64,000 nt of DNA from Uliginosibacterium paludis (lineage in GTDB: Bacteria > Pseudomonadota > Gammaproteobacteria > Burkholderiales > Rhodocyclaceae), in NCBI RefSeq assembly GCF_039631355.1, contig NZ_JBDIVF010000008.1, forward strand, positions 1 through 64,000, written 5' to 3'. Positions 33,286 to 42,214 of this stretch are shown here, one piece after another. How positions within the stretch are numbered: the first letter of the stretch is position 1; every line of letters begins with the position of its first letter. Made by a program: the position numbers and the translations under genes. The notes beneath the pieces were generated by a model, which saw nothing but the letters and a program-made list of their open reading frames with translations, was not told the DNA's origin and searched no databases.

Positions 33286-34596
33286 TCAGACAGCAAACGG
33301 ATGTTGCCTCAGAATGGTTTCATCGCGTTCCGGGCCCGTCGACACAATCGCGATCGGCACACCACACACCTCTTCCAGCCGCTTCAGATAATTGCGCGCC
33401 TCGACCGGCAAGGCATCCCACTGCTTGACCCGGAAGGTGGTGCCCTTCCAGCCCGGCATGGTTTCGAAAATCGGCTCACACGCTGCCACATCATCTGCAC
33501 CGATCGGAAGCAATTCGATCTTCTTGCCGTGAAGCATGTAACCGGTACAGATTTTCAGCTCGTCCAGACCATCCAGCACGTCAAGCTTGGTAATGCAGAG
33601 GCCGGTCAAACCGTTGATGCGAGCCGAGCGACGCAGTGCTGCCGCATCGAACCAGCCGCAGCGGCGCTTGCGCCCGGTAACGGTGCCGAATTCACGCCCC
33701 ACCGTGGACATCTGCTCGCCGGGCGTACCCTTGGTCTCGATATCCAGTTCGCTCGGGAAGGGGCCGCCGCCGACGCGTGTGCAGTAGGCTTTGGTGATAC
33801 CCAGCACGTAGTGCAGCATGCCCGGACCGACGCCCGAGCCGGCCGCAGCCTGTCCCGAGACACAGTTCGACGAGGTCACGAAAGGATAGGTGCCGTGATC
33901 AATGTCCAGCAGCGTGCCTTGCGCGCCCTCGAAAAGCAGGTTCTGACCGGCAGCATTGGCGGCATACAGATCATCGGAGATGTCCGAGACCATCGGACGG
34001 ATCGCCTCGGCATCCTTCATCGCCTGATCGAACACGGTCTGGAAGTCGACCGCCTCGGCGCCCAGATACTGCGTCAGCACGAAATTGTGATAGTCGAGCA
34101 CCTCGCGCAGCTTGATCGCGAAACGCTCGGGATTGAAGAGGTCATAGACGCGCAGCGCGCGGCGCGCGACCTTGTCGGCATAGGTCGGGCCGATCCCCTT
34201 GCCGGTGGTGCCGATCTTGTCGCAAGCAGCCTTGCGAGCCTCGCGCGCACGATCGATGGCCGAGTGATAGGCAAGGATCAACGGGCAGCCAGGGCTCAGC
34301 TTGAGGCGTGAGCGGACTTCGATGCCATCCTTCTCCAGCACGGCAATTTCCGAGAGCAGATGGTGGATGTCGAGCACCACGCCATTACCGATGTAGCACT
34401 GCACGCCCTCGCGAACGATGCCCGAAGGCACCAGATTGAGCTTGTACTCCTTCTCGCCAATCACGAGCGTGTGGCCGGCATTGTGGCCGCCCTGGAAACG
34501 CACCACGCCCTGAGCATGATCCGTCAGCCAATCGACGATCTTGCCCTTGCCTTCGTCGCCCCACTGCGTGCCGACGACCACCACATTCTTTGCCAT
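33286..34596 (-). CDS. purA: Adenylosuccinate synthetase
   Basis: PurA joins IMP and aspartate with GTP to give adenylosuccinate, the first committed step to AMP. The 436-residue cytoplasmic enzyme starts MAKNVVVVGTQWGDEGKGK, containing the phosphate loop. It has the catalytic FQGGHNAGHTLV, the family signature GIGPTYADKVARRALRV and a C-terminal GTP-binding SSTGPERDE-like segment (VSTGPERDETI). It follows hisZ, a regular neighbour in betaproteobacteria downstream of hflKC. Confidence 0.97.
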   Translation of the reverse strand: MAKNVVVVGTQWGDEGKGKIVDWLTDHAQGVVRFQGGHNAGHTLVIGEKEYKLNLVPSGIVREGVQCYIGNGVVLDIHHLLSEIAVLEKDGIEVRSRLKLSPGCPLILAYHSAIDRAREARKAACDKIGTTGKGIGPTYADKVARRALRVYDLFNPERFAIKLREVLDYHNFVLTQYLGAEAVDFQTVFDQAMKDAEAIRPMVSDISDDLYAANAAGQNLLFEGAQGTLLDIDHGTYPFVTSSNCVSGQAAAGSGVGPGMLHYVLGITKAYCTRVGGGPFPSELDIETKGTPGEQMSTVGREFGTVTGRKRRCGWFDAAALRRSARINGLTGLCITKLDVLDGLDELKICTGYMLHGKKIELLPIGADDVAACEPIFETMPGWKGTTFRVKQWDALPVEARNYLKRLEEVCGVPIAIVSTGPERDETILRQHPFAV

Positions 34597-34608
34597 TTTG
34601 AATCTTCC

Positions 34609-35769
34609 TCAGTCTTCCAGAGCGACGACGCGCCATGCGCCATCCTTCAACACGATACGACGGTCGCAACCGGCTTCGCGCCAGTCTCCCGCATGCCCGG
34701 GCAGTTCCGGCATCACCACTTCACCGGCAGCGCGCAACTGCGTCACCAGCGTTTCAAGATCCGCCGAGGCCTCCAGCGGCGAGAGAATCGCACCCGGAAT
34801 CGCGGCATCCGGCCCCAACGCAGCCAGCTCCCGCAGATCAAGGCTGAAGCCGGTGGCCGGACGCGGACGACCGAACGCGCGGCCGACTTCGTTGTAGCGC
34901 CCGCCCAGCGCGATGGCGGTGGGCGAAGCGCCGCAGTAGGCGGCAAACATCAAGCCCGTGTGGTAGTGATAGCCACGCAGATCTGCCAGATCAAAGCTCA
35001 GGCTGCGCTCGCCAAAATGCCTGGCAAGGTGCAGGAGTTCGTCCAGTGCCGAATGTACGCCGGGCAGGTCGGGCAAGACATCGCGTGCCCGGACCAGAAC
35101 GTTGGCATCACCGTAGAGCCCCGGCAGCGCGAGCAACCCGGAGCGTGCGGGCTCGGCAATATTGGCGACGAAGTCACGCAGCGCAGGCACGTCCTTGCCC
35201 TGCAGGATGTTGAACAGCGTCTCCTCCGACTCGGGCGTGAGCTCGGCAAGACGGCTCAGCGCGCGGAAGAGCCCGATATGCCCGACATCGATCCGGACAG
35301 CGTCCGCACCGCTGAGCGTCAGCGTGCGCGACAGCAGGCGCAGAACTTCCACATCCGCTTCGATACCGGCGTGACCATACAGCTCGGCACCGATCTGGAG
35401 CGGCTCGCGCGAGGCGGTCATCGTGCGGGGCAGCACATGCACCACCGGACCGCAATAACACAGCCGCGTCACACCGCTGCGATTGAGCAGGTGCGCATCG
35501 ATACGGGTAACCTGAGGTGTCGTGTCAGCACGCAGGGCCATCGAGCGCCCGGTCAGCTGATCCACGAACTTGAACATGGCGTCAGCCATCTTCTGCCCGG
35601 TTCCGGAGACGAGCGAATCGACGAATTCAGCCATCGGCGGAATCACGTACTGATAGCCGTGAAGGCGAAACTCGTCGAGCAGCACGCGACGCAAGCGCTC
35701 GATCCGCTGCGCCTCATGCGGCAGCACGTCTTCGAAATATTCGGGCAGCGCCCAGCGCGGTAAAGCCAT
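34609..35769 (-). CDS. hisZ: ATP phosphoribosyltransferase regulatory subunit HisZ
   Basis: HisZ is a histidyl-tRNA-synthetase-like protein without aminoacylation activity that activates the short form of HisG at the first step of histidine synthesis. The 386-residue protein begins MALPRWALPEYFEDVLPHEA and has motif-2-like MALRADTTPQVTRI. A class II synthetase core is evident, but the HisA histidine signature is degenerate. The C-terminal anticodon-binding domain of HisS is missing. Implication: this organism should have a short HisG elsewhere. The open frame upstream belongs to the DUF2065 gene region. It lies between DUF2065 and purA. Confidence 0.93.
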   Translation of the reverse strand: MALPRWALPEYFEDVLPHEAQRIERLRRVLLDEFRLHGYQYVIPPMAEFVDSLVSGTGQKMADAMFKFVDQLTGRSMALRADTTPQVTRIDAHLLNRSGVTRLCYCGPVVHVLPRTMTASREPLQIGAELYGHAGIEADVEVLRLLSRTLTLSGADAVRIDVGHIGLFRALSRLAELTPESEETLFNILQGKDVPALRDFVANIAEPARSGLLALPGLYGDANVLVRARDVLPDLPGVHSALDELLHLARHFGERSLSFDLADLRGYHYHTGLMFAAYCGASPTAIALGGRYNEVGRAFGRPRPATGFSLDLRELAALGPDAAIPGAILSPLEASADLETLVTQLRAAGEVVMPELPGHAGDWREAGCDRRIVLKDGAWRVVALED

Positions 35770-35776
35770 GAGATTC

Positions 35777-35962
35777 TTAACGGACAAAAGTGAAGAGCAG
35801 CACGCCGGCCAGGATCGACAGCAGACCCGCAAAGCGGATCTGCCCGTCGGCCCAGCCGGTCATGCGCTGGAAGGTGGCGCGCCAGGCTGCCGGCACGCAC
35901 AGGGGAGCAAGGCCTTCGATCACCAGCATCAAAGCCAGTGCGGCCATCAGGTCACGCAGCAT
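35777..35962 (-). CDS. DUF2065 family small membrane protein (YjeT-like)
   Basis: A 61-residue protein with two hydrophobic helices (about 4-24 and 42-60) and the family pattern IEGLAPLCVPAAWRATFQRM. Function is unknown. It occurs downstream of hflC in many proteobacteria, which is its position here, one base after hflC and seven before hisZ. Confidence 0.88.
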   Translation of the reverse strand: MLRDLMAALALMLVIEGLAPLCVPAAWRATFQRMTGWADGQIRFAGLLSILAGVLLFTFVR

Positions 35963-35963
35963 C

Positions 35964-36845
35964 TTACTTGCCGGAATCCTTGCCGCCGCTCTTCATGTAC
36001 TTGAAGAAGTCGGACGAAGGATCGACGACCAGCATGTCGTTCTTGTTCCGGAAAGACTGTTTGTAGGCATCCATGCTGCGCCAGAAGCGATAGAACTCGG
36101 GGCTGCGCCCGAAGGCTTCCGCATAGACCGCGGCGGCTTTTGCGTCCCCCTCCCCCTTGAGGATCTGGGCATCGCGATAGGCTTCCGCCACCACCACCTC
36201 ACGCCGGCGATCGGCATCTGCCTTGATCTGCTCTGCTTCAGCAGCGCCGGTCGAACGCAGCTCATTGGCCACACGCTTGCGCTCGGCCTCCATGCGTCGA
36301 TAGACCGACTCGCTCACATCATTGGGCAGCTCGACACGCTTGACGCGCACGTCAACGATCTCGACGCCGTACTGGATCGACTCTGCAGCGGCCTTGCCCT
36401 TGACCACCGCCATGAGCTTGTGGCGCTCGCCGGAGATCACGTCATGCACCTGGCGCTTGCCGAACTCCTCACGCAGAACGGCATTGATGGTCTGCTCGAG
36501 ACGCAGCCGCGCACGTGTTTCCTCGACGCCGAAAGCGCGATAGAACACCGAAGGATCCTTGATGCGCCATTTCACGAAAGAATCGACCAGCACATTCTTC
36601 TTTTCGGCGGTCTGGAACAGCTCGGACTCGGTCGTATCAAGCGTGAGGATGCGGCGATCGAAGAACTTCACGTCCTGCACCAGGGGCAGCTTGAACTTCA
36701 GTCCGGGCTCCACTTCGAAGCGCTTGATTTCCCCAAGCTGGAACACCAGCGCGTAGTTGCGCTGATCCAGCGTGAAGACGGACATGGACAGAAGCGCAGC
36801 CGCCAGCAGCAGCGCCCCCAGAATCACGGGAAGACGGGCGTTCAT
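35964..36845 (-). CDS. hflC: HflC, subunit of the FtsH modulator complex
   Basis: HflC and HflK form a large inner-membrane SPFH/prohibitin-type cage that controls the FtsH protease. The 293-residue protein has one N-terminal membrane helix (about 5-25, VILGALLLAAALLSMSVF), a band-7 domain (about 25-220) with PGLKFKLPLVQDVKFFDRRI, and a coiled C-terminal region rich in Ala/Glu/Arg. Its start overlaps the hflK stop by one base (TGATG), so the two subunits are translationally coupled. Confidence 0.96.
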   Translation of the reverse strand: MNARLPVILGALLLAAALLSMSVFTLDQRNYALVFQLGEIKRFEVEPGLKFKLPLVQDVKFFDRRILTLDTTESELFQTAEKKNVLVDSFVKWRIKDPSVFYRAFGVEETRARLRLEQTINAVLREEFGKRQVHDVISGERHKLMAVVKGKAAAESIQYGVEIVDVRVKRVELPNDVSESVYRRMEAERKRVANELRSTGAAEAEQIKADADRRREVVVAEAYRDAQILKGEGDAKAAAVYAEAFGRSPEFYRFWRSMDAYKQSFRNKNDMLVVDPSSDFFKYMKSGGKDSGK

Positions 36846-38086
36846 CAGCGATCTCCCCTTTCACGCGAGCGAAGCGACTCACGGCGGACTTCCGTTTCGG
36901 CACGCACCTGCGGCAGGTCGGCAGCCGGGCGAGAGTTTGCCGCAGCTGCCGGAGCAGCGGCGTCGGCAGACGGCGCGCTGACCTGCATCAGCTTGTCCAG
37001 CGGAAGGTAGAGCAGATTGCCGTTGCCCTTGGCATCGACGAGGATCTTGGTGGTGTTGCTGTAGACCTGCTGCATCGCGTCGATATACATCCGGTTGCGT
37101 GTCACTTCGGGGGCCTTGGAGTATTCGGCAAAGACCTGCTTGAACCGGCTGGCATCACCTTCCGCCTGGGCAACCACGCGTGAAGCGTAGCCCTTTGCCT
37201 CTTCACGCAGCCGGGCTGCCGAGCCCTCCGCCTTGGGCACCACGTCATTGAAATAGGCCTGACCTTCGTTCTTCAGGCGCTCGCGATCCTGGCCGGCCTT
37301 GACCGCATCATTGAAAGCTTCCTGAACCTGCTCGGGCGGCTGGGCATTCTGCATGGTGACCTTGGACACCTGGATCCCGCTGCTCTTGTAGGTGCCCAGA
37401 TGATAGTCGTCCAGCATGCGCTGGATCAGCAGCTGAGCTTCCTTCGCGATGGCCTCGCGCCCTTCATAGAGCACAAAATCCATCTTGCTCTTGCCGACGA
37501 TTTCCCGCATGGCGGACTCGGCAGCCTGACGGACAGTCTGGTCGCCATCCTTGTTGGTGAAGAGGAAGGCCGCCGGATCGCTGAGGGTGTACTGCACGGC
37601 AAACTGGATGTTGATGATGTTCTCGTCATCCGTCAGCATCAGTGACTCATGCAGGTTCTTGGCCCTGTCGCTCGCCCGGAAACCGATTTCGACGGTCCGC
37701 ACGCGCGTGGCGTTAACGAGCTCCACACTCTCTATCGGATAGGGAAAATGCCAGCGCAGACCTTCGTTGGTCACTTCCTGCAGCTTGCCGAAACGCAGCA
37801 CGACGCCACGCTGACTCGCATCCACCGTGTAGAAGCCGCTGCCCAGCCAGAGCGCCAGCGCCGCGAGAATCACCAGGCCGACGCCCCCACCCATTTGCCG
37901 GGCGGACACCGGGGACGGAGGTGGCGGCGCATCGCCGGAACCGCCACCGCCCTTGCGACCGAACATGCCACCGAGGCGGCTGTTGAAGTCACGCCAGATG
38001 TCTTCGAGATCAGGCGGCCCCTGATCGGCATTGCGCTTTCCGTCCTCGGGCTTCTGGCTGCCCCAGCGAGGATCGTTGATTGACAT
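36845..38086 (-). CDS. hflK: HflK, subunit of the FtsH modulator complex
   Basis: The partner of HflC. The 413-residue protein starts MSINDPRWGSQKPEDG, followed by a Gly-rich N-terminal cytoplasmic segment and a membrane helix (about 65-90, GGGVGLVILAALALWLGSGF). A band-7 domain includes GLRWHFPYPIESVELVNATR, and a C-terminal Ala-rich helical tail follows. The hflX-hflK-hflC order is conserved. The start chosen lies 14 bases after hflX; an ATG six codons earlier is possible but less like homologues. Confidence 0.95.
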   Translation of the reverse strand: MSINDPRWGSQKPEDGKRNADQGPPDLEDIWRDFNSRLGGMFGRKGGGGSGDAPPPPSPVSARQMGGGVGLVILAALALWLGSGFYTVDASQRGVVLRFGKLQEVTNEGLRWHFPYPIESVELVNATRVRTVEIGFRASDRAKNLHESLMLTDDENIINIQFAVQYTLSDPAAFLFTNKDGDQTVRQAAESAMREIVGKSKMDFVLYEGREAIAKEAQLLIQRMLDDYHLGTYKSSGIQVSKVTMQNAQPPEQVQEAFNDAVKAGQDRERLKNEGQAYFNDVVPKAEGSAARLREEAKGYASRVVAQAEGDASRFKQVFAEYSKAPEVTRNRMYIDAMQQVYSNTTKILVDAKGNGNLLYLPLDKLMQVSAPSADAAAPAAAANSRPAADLPQVRAETEVRRESLRSRERGDR

Positions 38087-38100
38087 GATGAGTCCGGTAA

Positions 38101-39267
38101 TCATGAGCTTTTCTGGTCTGAACTTTCCGTTGGAAAAACTGGCTCTGCCTGATCGGCCTCACCAGCAACCTCTATCGGGAACAACCGGGACGCCAGGGCT
38201 TCACGCAGCAAACCCAGCCCGTCACCCGTCCGAGCGCTGAGCAAAATGCGCGAAATTTTACCATAGCCATCCTCTTCGACTCCCGGGACACCCTGAGTCA
38301 GATCCATCTTGTTCCACACCTGGATCTGCGGAACATCCCCTGCACCGATTTCCTGCAACACGCCATTGACGACATCGATCTGCGCTTCGCGATCCGGCGA
38401 AGAAGCATCCACGACATGCAGCAGGATGTCTGCACGGGAAGTTTCCTCCAGCGTCGCATGAAACGCAGCGACCACCGAGTGCGGCAGGTCGCGGATGAAG
38501 CCGACGGTGTCAGAGAGCACCATGTTGCGCTGAGCCTCGCTGAGGTACACCCTGCGCGACGTGGTGTCGAGCGTGGCAAACAACTGGTCGGCCGCGTAGG
38601 CGCCCGCCTTGGTCAGGGCGTTGAACAAGGTGGATTTTCCTGCATTGGTATATCCGACCAGTGAGACCACCGGAATCTCGCTGCGTTCCCTCGAACGCCT
38701 GCGGACCTTGCGCTGCTTTTCCAGCTGGCGCAAGCGGTCTTTCAGCAGGGCCACCCGCTTGCCCAGCAGACGACGATCGGTTTCAAGCTGCTTTTCACCC
38801 GGGCCGCGCAGACCGATCCCGCCCTTCTGGCGCTCAAGGTGGGTCCAGCCCCTTACCAGGCGCGTAGCAAGGTGCTCAAGCTGAGCCAACTCCACCTGCA
38901 GCTTGCCCTCATGGCTTTGCGCGCGCAGCGCGAAAATATCGAGGATGAGCGTCGTGCGGTCGATCACTCGCCGCTGCAGCACACGCTCCAGATTGCGCTG
39001 CTGACCGGCCGAAAGCTCGTGATTGAAGATGACGATGTCGGCGGCAACAGCTTGTGCGGCAGCCAGAATCTCGTCGACCTTGCCGGAGCCCGCAAAGAGC
39101 GCTGGATCCGGTGCGCGACGGCGCCCCTGTACAAGCGCCAGGGTTTCAGCCCCTGCAGAGCCCGCCAGCATCTGCAATTCGGCCAGCTGCTCGCTGACCC
39201 CGCCCTCGCCAAAGTCAAGCTGGACAAGTACGGCACGATTACCTTCGGATTCGGGGCGATCAAACAT
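38101..39267 (-). CDS. hflX: Ribosome-associated GTPase HflX
   Basis: HflX splits stalled ribosomes under stress. The 388-residue protein has the N-terminal HflX domain with FAGSGKVDEI, VIFNHELSAGQQRNLE and the segment GGIGLRGPGEKQLETDRR. A helical region leads to the GTPase domain with P-loop VGYTNAGKSTLFN, DTTSRR, switch II DTVGFIRDLPHSVVAAF and NKMD. An alternative GTG start eleven codons upstream exists; neither site has a good Shine-Dalgarno sequence, and MFDRPE resembles homologues more. It sits between hfq and hflK. Confidence 0.95.
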   Translation of the reverse strand: MFDRPESEGNRAVLVQLDFGEGGVSEQLAELQMLAGSAGAETLALVQGRRRAPDPALFAGSGKVDEILAAAQAVAADIVIFNHELSAGQQRNLERVLQRRVIDRTTLILDIFALRAQSHEGKLQVELAQLEHLATRLVRGWTHLERQKGGIGLRGPGEKQLETDRRLLGKRVALLKDRLRQLEKQRKVRRRSRERSEIPVVSLVGYTNAGKSTLFNALTKAGAYAADQLFATLDTTSRRVYLSEAQRNMVLSDTVGFIRDLPHSVVAAFHATLEETSRADILLHVVDASSPDREAQIDVVNGVLQEIGAGDVPQIQVWNKMDLTQGVPGVEEDGYGKISRILLSARTGDGLGLLREALASRLFPIEVAGEADQAEPVFPTESSDQKSS

Positions 39268-39338
39268 GAGGTCGACAGAACAGGACCTGCCCGCAGCCAC
39301 ACGCTGAGGACAGATCCGGATTCAGATGAAAGCAGGAG

Positions 39339-39364
39339 CCGGTAACCGAGGATGGGGTTACCGG
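39339..39364 (-). other. Perfect hairpin in the hfq-hflX intergenic region
   Basis: CCGGTAACC (39339-39347) and GGTTACCGG (39356-39364) form a 9-bp stem with an 8-base loop, starting nine bases after the hfq stop codon on the minus strand. No T run follows. It could be an attenuator, an RNA-processing site or a stabiliser of the hfq message. Confidence 0.5.
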
Positions 39365-39373
39365 GAGCACGGC

Positions 39374-39625
39374 TCAGTCCTTGGCGGGCGCTTCACCGGC
39401 GGGTTCGTGCGGAATGCTCACGGCGCGTGCGGGAACGACCGTGGAAATGGCGTGCTTGTAGACCATCTGGGTCACGGTGTTCTTGAGCAGCACGACGTAC
39501 TGGTCAAAAGACTCGACATGCCCCTGCAACTTGATGCCATTCACCAGGTAGATGGATACGGGGATGTGCTCCCTGCGCAGCGTATTGAGAAAGGGGTCTT
39601 GCAGCATCTGGCCTTTGTTGCTCAT
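39374..39625 (-). CDS. hfq: RNA chaperone Hfq
   Basis: Hfq is a hexameric Sm-like protein that pairs small RNAs with mRNAs. The 83-residue protein has the Sm1 motif in QDPFLNTLRREHIPVSIYLV, NGIKLQGHVESFDQYVVLL and the Sm2 motif with VYKHAISTVVPAR, all near-invariant. The acidic/Ala tail EPAGEAPAKD is short, as in betaproteobacteria. It lies between der and hflX. I could not confirm a promoter in the 94 bases upstream. Confidence 0.98.
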   Translation of the reverse strand: MSNKGQMLQDPFLNTLRREHIPVSIYLVNGIKLQGHVESFDQYVVLLKNTVTQMVYKHAISTVVPARAVSIPHEPAGEAPAKD

Positions 39626-39719
39626 GGTTTGTGGCCCTCGTCAGTATTGTTATTGGAAAACGTGTTCAGTGAAACATGGGCGGGCAGCCAGCAGGCACTG
39701 CCCAAAGGGGGAAAGGGTA

Positions 39720-41054
39720 TCAGGGATAGTCCTTGTCCGCATAGGGGTTCCGGGCGGAGCGGAACTCGATCCGCAGCGGCGTGCCCTGCAGTTTGAATGT
39801 TTCCACGAAACTGCGCTCGAGATAGCGGCGATAGGCATCGGGAATGTGATCCAGCGCATTGCCGTGTATCACCACAACAGGCGGATTCTGGCCGCCCTGG
39901 TGCGCGTAGCGCATCTTTGGCCGGAACACGCCCTGACGAGGCGGCTGCTGTTTGGTGATGGCCGTCTGCAGCGCCCGCGTGAGCTTGGGCGTAGCGAGCT
40001 TGACCATGGCAGCCGCATACGCGAGATCGACCGACTTCAGCAGCGGGCCGATACCGGTGGATTCGAGCGCCGAGATGTAGTGATGCCGCGCGAAATCCAG
40101 GAAATAGAGCTTGCGCGCGATTTCCGCCTTGACGCGTTCGCGCCGGTAATCATCAACGCAATCCCACTTGTTGATCGCCAGCACCAGGGCACGCCCGGCT
40201 TCGAGCACGAAGCCCGCAATGTGTGCATCCTGATCGGAAATATCCTGGCTGGCATCAAGCACCAGCACAGCAACATTGGCCTCTTCCACCGCTTGCAGCG
40301 TCTTGATGACCGAGAACTTCTCGATCGCCTCGAACACCTTGCCACGCCGGCGAAGTCCTGCGGTATCGATGAGCGTGTAGGCTCGGCCGTTGCGCTCGAA
40401 CGGCACCTCGATGGCGTCTCGGGTCGTACCCGGCATGTCAAAGGCGATGACGCGGTCTTCGCCCAGCAGTGCATTGATGAGCGTCGACTTGCCCACATTG
40501 GGGCGACCGACAATCGCAACGCGCGGCCCCTTCTCGTCGGCATCCTGATCTTCCGGATCCTCCGGAAAACGCTCCATGACAAGATCGATCAGCTGCCGGA
40601 CGCCTTCGCCATGCGCGGACGAAATCACGTAGGGCGTGCCGAAACCCAGCTCATGGAATTCGGCGCTGAAAGTGTCGCGATTCGCGCCCTCGCCCTTGTT
40701 CACGGCCAGATAGACCGGCCTGCCGGAGCGCCGCAGCGTATCGGCAATCTGCTTGTCATGGGGCGTCAGTCCGACACGGCCGTCGACGAGGAACAGCAGG
40801 GCGTCGCCTTCGGCGATCGCCGATTCGGCCTGCCGGGCCATTTCGGCCACGATGCCATCCTTGGCCAGCGGTTCGAAGCCGCCGGTATCCACCACCAGGT
40901 AGGAGCGCGACCCGACCCGCCCAAGACCATAGTGACGGTCACGCGTCAGGCCCGGCATGTCCGCCACGAGCGCATCGCGCGTGCGGGTCAGCCGATTGAA
41001 AAGCGTGGATTTGCCGACATTGGGTCGGCCCACGAGTACCAGCGTAGGTTTCAC
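39720..41054 (-). CDS. der: Ribosome biogenesis GTPase Der (EngA)
   Basis: Der is an essential tandem-domain GTPase for 50S subunit maturation. The 444-residue protein has two G domains, each with its own P-loop (GRPNVGKSTLFN at about 8-19, GRPNVGKSTLIN near 185), DxxG motifs (DTGGFEP, DTAGLRRRG) and NKxD motifs. A C-terminal KH-like domain follows. The start codon is GTG with GGAG five bases upstream. It follows bamB by 20 bases, a conserved pairing. Confidence 0.97.
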   Translation of the reverse strand: MKPTLVLVGRPNVGKSTLFNRLTRTRDALVADMPGLTRDRHYGLGRVGSRSYLVVDTGGFEPLAKDGIVAEMARQAESAIAEGDALLFLVDGRVGLTPHDKQIADTLRRSGRPVYLAVNKGEGANRDTFSAEFHELGFGTPYVISSAHGEGVRQLIDLVMERFPEDPEDQDADEKGPRVAIVGRPNVGKSTLINALLGEDRVIAFDMPGTTRDAIEVPFERNGRAYTLIDTAGLRRRGKVFEAIEKFSVIKTLQAVEEANVAVLVLDASQDISDQDAHIAGFVLEAGRALVLAINKWDCVDDYRRERVKAEIARKLYFLDFARHHYISALESTGIGPLLKSVDLAYAAAMVKLATPKLTRALQTAITKQQPPRQGVFRPKMRYAHQGGQNPPVVVIHGNALDHIPDAYRRYLERSFVETFKLQGTPLRIEFRSARNPYADKDYP

Positions 41055-41074
41055 GAAAACTCCGGCCCTGCTGC

Positions 41075-42214
41075 TCAGCGACGCAGAGTCAGGGCATAAA
41101 CATCACCGTCTGCCGACTGCACGGCAAACGCATTGTTGGGCAGCGCCAGCAGCGGCGCACGCACGCCCGACGAATCCACCCGCATATTGGCCAGAAAACT
41201 GCCGTCCTTGCGATCCAGCGCGTGCAGGTAGCCCATGCCGTCTGCCACGATCACTGCGTCCCCCGCAACCAGCGGCCGGCCGACACGGCGGCGCGCCAGC
41301 TTGTCCTGCTTCCAGGCCGTCGCGCCGGTTGAAGCATCCAGCGCATAGACAGAGCCATCGGTATCGGTGACATACACCGCCGCTGCATCAGCCGAGATGC
41401 CGACGGCAGAGGAAATGTCGCGCGCCCAGCGTTGGCCGCCGGTGGCTGCGTCAACGCAAGCGACACGCCCCTGGAACGCGGCAACGCACACGGCATCCCC
41501 ACGCACAACCGGCTCACCCACGATGTCGGTCAGACGTTCGATTTCATTCGAGCCCTTCGGCTGGGCAATGGTCGACTCCCAGCGCTGAACGCCGCCCGCT
41601 GCGGTCAGCGCAACCAGCTTGCCTCCCGGGAAGCCGGCAAACACCAGGCCACCCGCTGCGCCCATGCCGGAGTGACTGCGCAAGGCAAGAGGGGCCTGCG
41701 CGCGCTGATAGACCCACTTGCGCGCGCCGTCGGTCAGACCATAGGCAACCAGCTGGCTGTCGCCAACCCGGACCACGACCAGATCATCCGTCAACAGCGG
41801 AGCGGAGAGCACGACACCGCCAAGGGTCACGTTCCACAGGCTCTTTCCGTCAGCGGCGTCATAGGCTCTGAGCACGCCGTCACTGCTGGCGACAATCACA
41901 TGTCGGGCATTGGTCGAAACGCCACTGCTCAGCGCAGCCTCCGCACGCACTTTCCAGACCTGACGGCCGGCGGCGTCGAAGCGTGCGATATCGCCCTTCT
42001 GCCCCGCCGCATAGACGCTGCCGCCATTAAATGCGGGCGCCAGGAGCGACTCGCCGAGCGAGGACAGGCTGTCCTTCCACAAGGTGCTCAGTTCAGCCGT
42101 CGGCTTGAAAACCGGCAGGGGCGCGGGCGTCAGGTCAGGCTTGGAAGACTTGGAGGAGCACGCGGCGAGTGCCACGAGCAAGGCCGAAGCCAGCAGGATC
42201 CGGCGATTCATCAT
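41075..42214 (-). CDS. bamB: Outer membrane assembly lipoprotein BamB
   Basis: BamB is a subunit of the BAM complex that inserts beta-barrel proteins in the outer membrane. The 379-residue precursor has a lipoprotein signal with lipobox LAAC (Cys19 in LLVALAACSSKS) and an eight-bladed PQQ-type beta-propeller. Repeated blade motifs include GRQVWKVRAEAALSSG, DGKSLWNVTLGG and GGQRWARDISSAVG. Two adjacent ATG codons overlap the yfgM stop. GGGAGG upstream favours the second by spacing. The neighbourhood hisS-yfgM-bamB-der matches E. coli. Confidence 0.95.
   Translation of the reverse strand: MMNRRILLASALLVALAACSSKSSKPDLTPAPLPVFKPTAELSTLWKDSLSSLGESLLAPAFNGGSVYAAGQKGDIARFDAAGRQVWKVRAEAALSSGVSTNARHVIVASSDGVLRAYDAADGKSLWNVTLGGVVLSAPLLTDDLVVVRVGDSQLVAYGLTDGARKWVYQRAQAPLALRSHSGMGAAGGLVFAGFPGGKLVALTAAGGVQRWESTIAQPKGSNEIERLTDIVGEPVVRGDAVCVAAFQGRVACVDAATGGQRWARDISSAVGISADAAAVYVTDTDGSVYALDASTGATAWKQDKLARRRVGRPLVAGDAVIVADGMGYLHALDRKDGSFLANMRVDSSGVRAPLLALPNNAFAVQSADGDVYALTLRR

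Noticed and set aside
34609..35769. hisZ as a second histidyl-tRNA synthetase
   Set aside because: It lacks the intact histidine signature and the anticodon-binding domain. A complete hisS is present, and position and length match HisZ.
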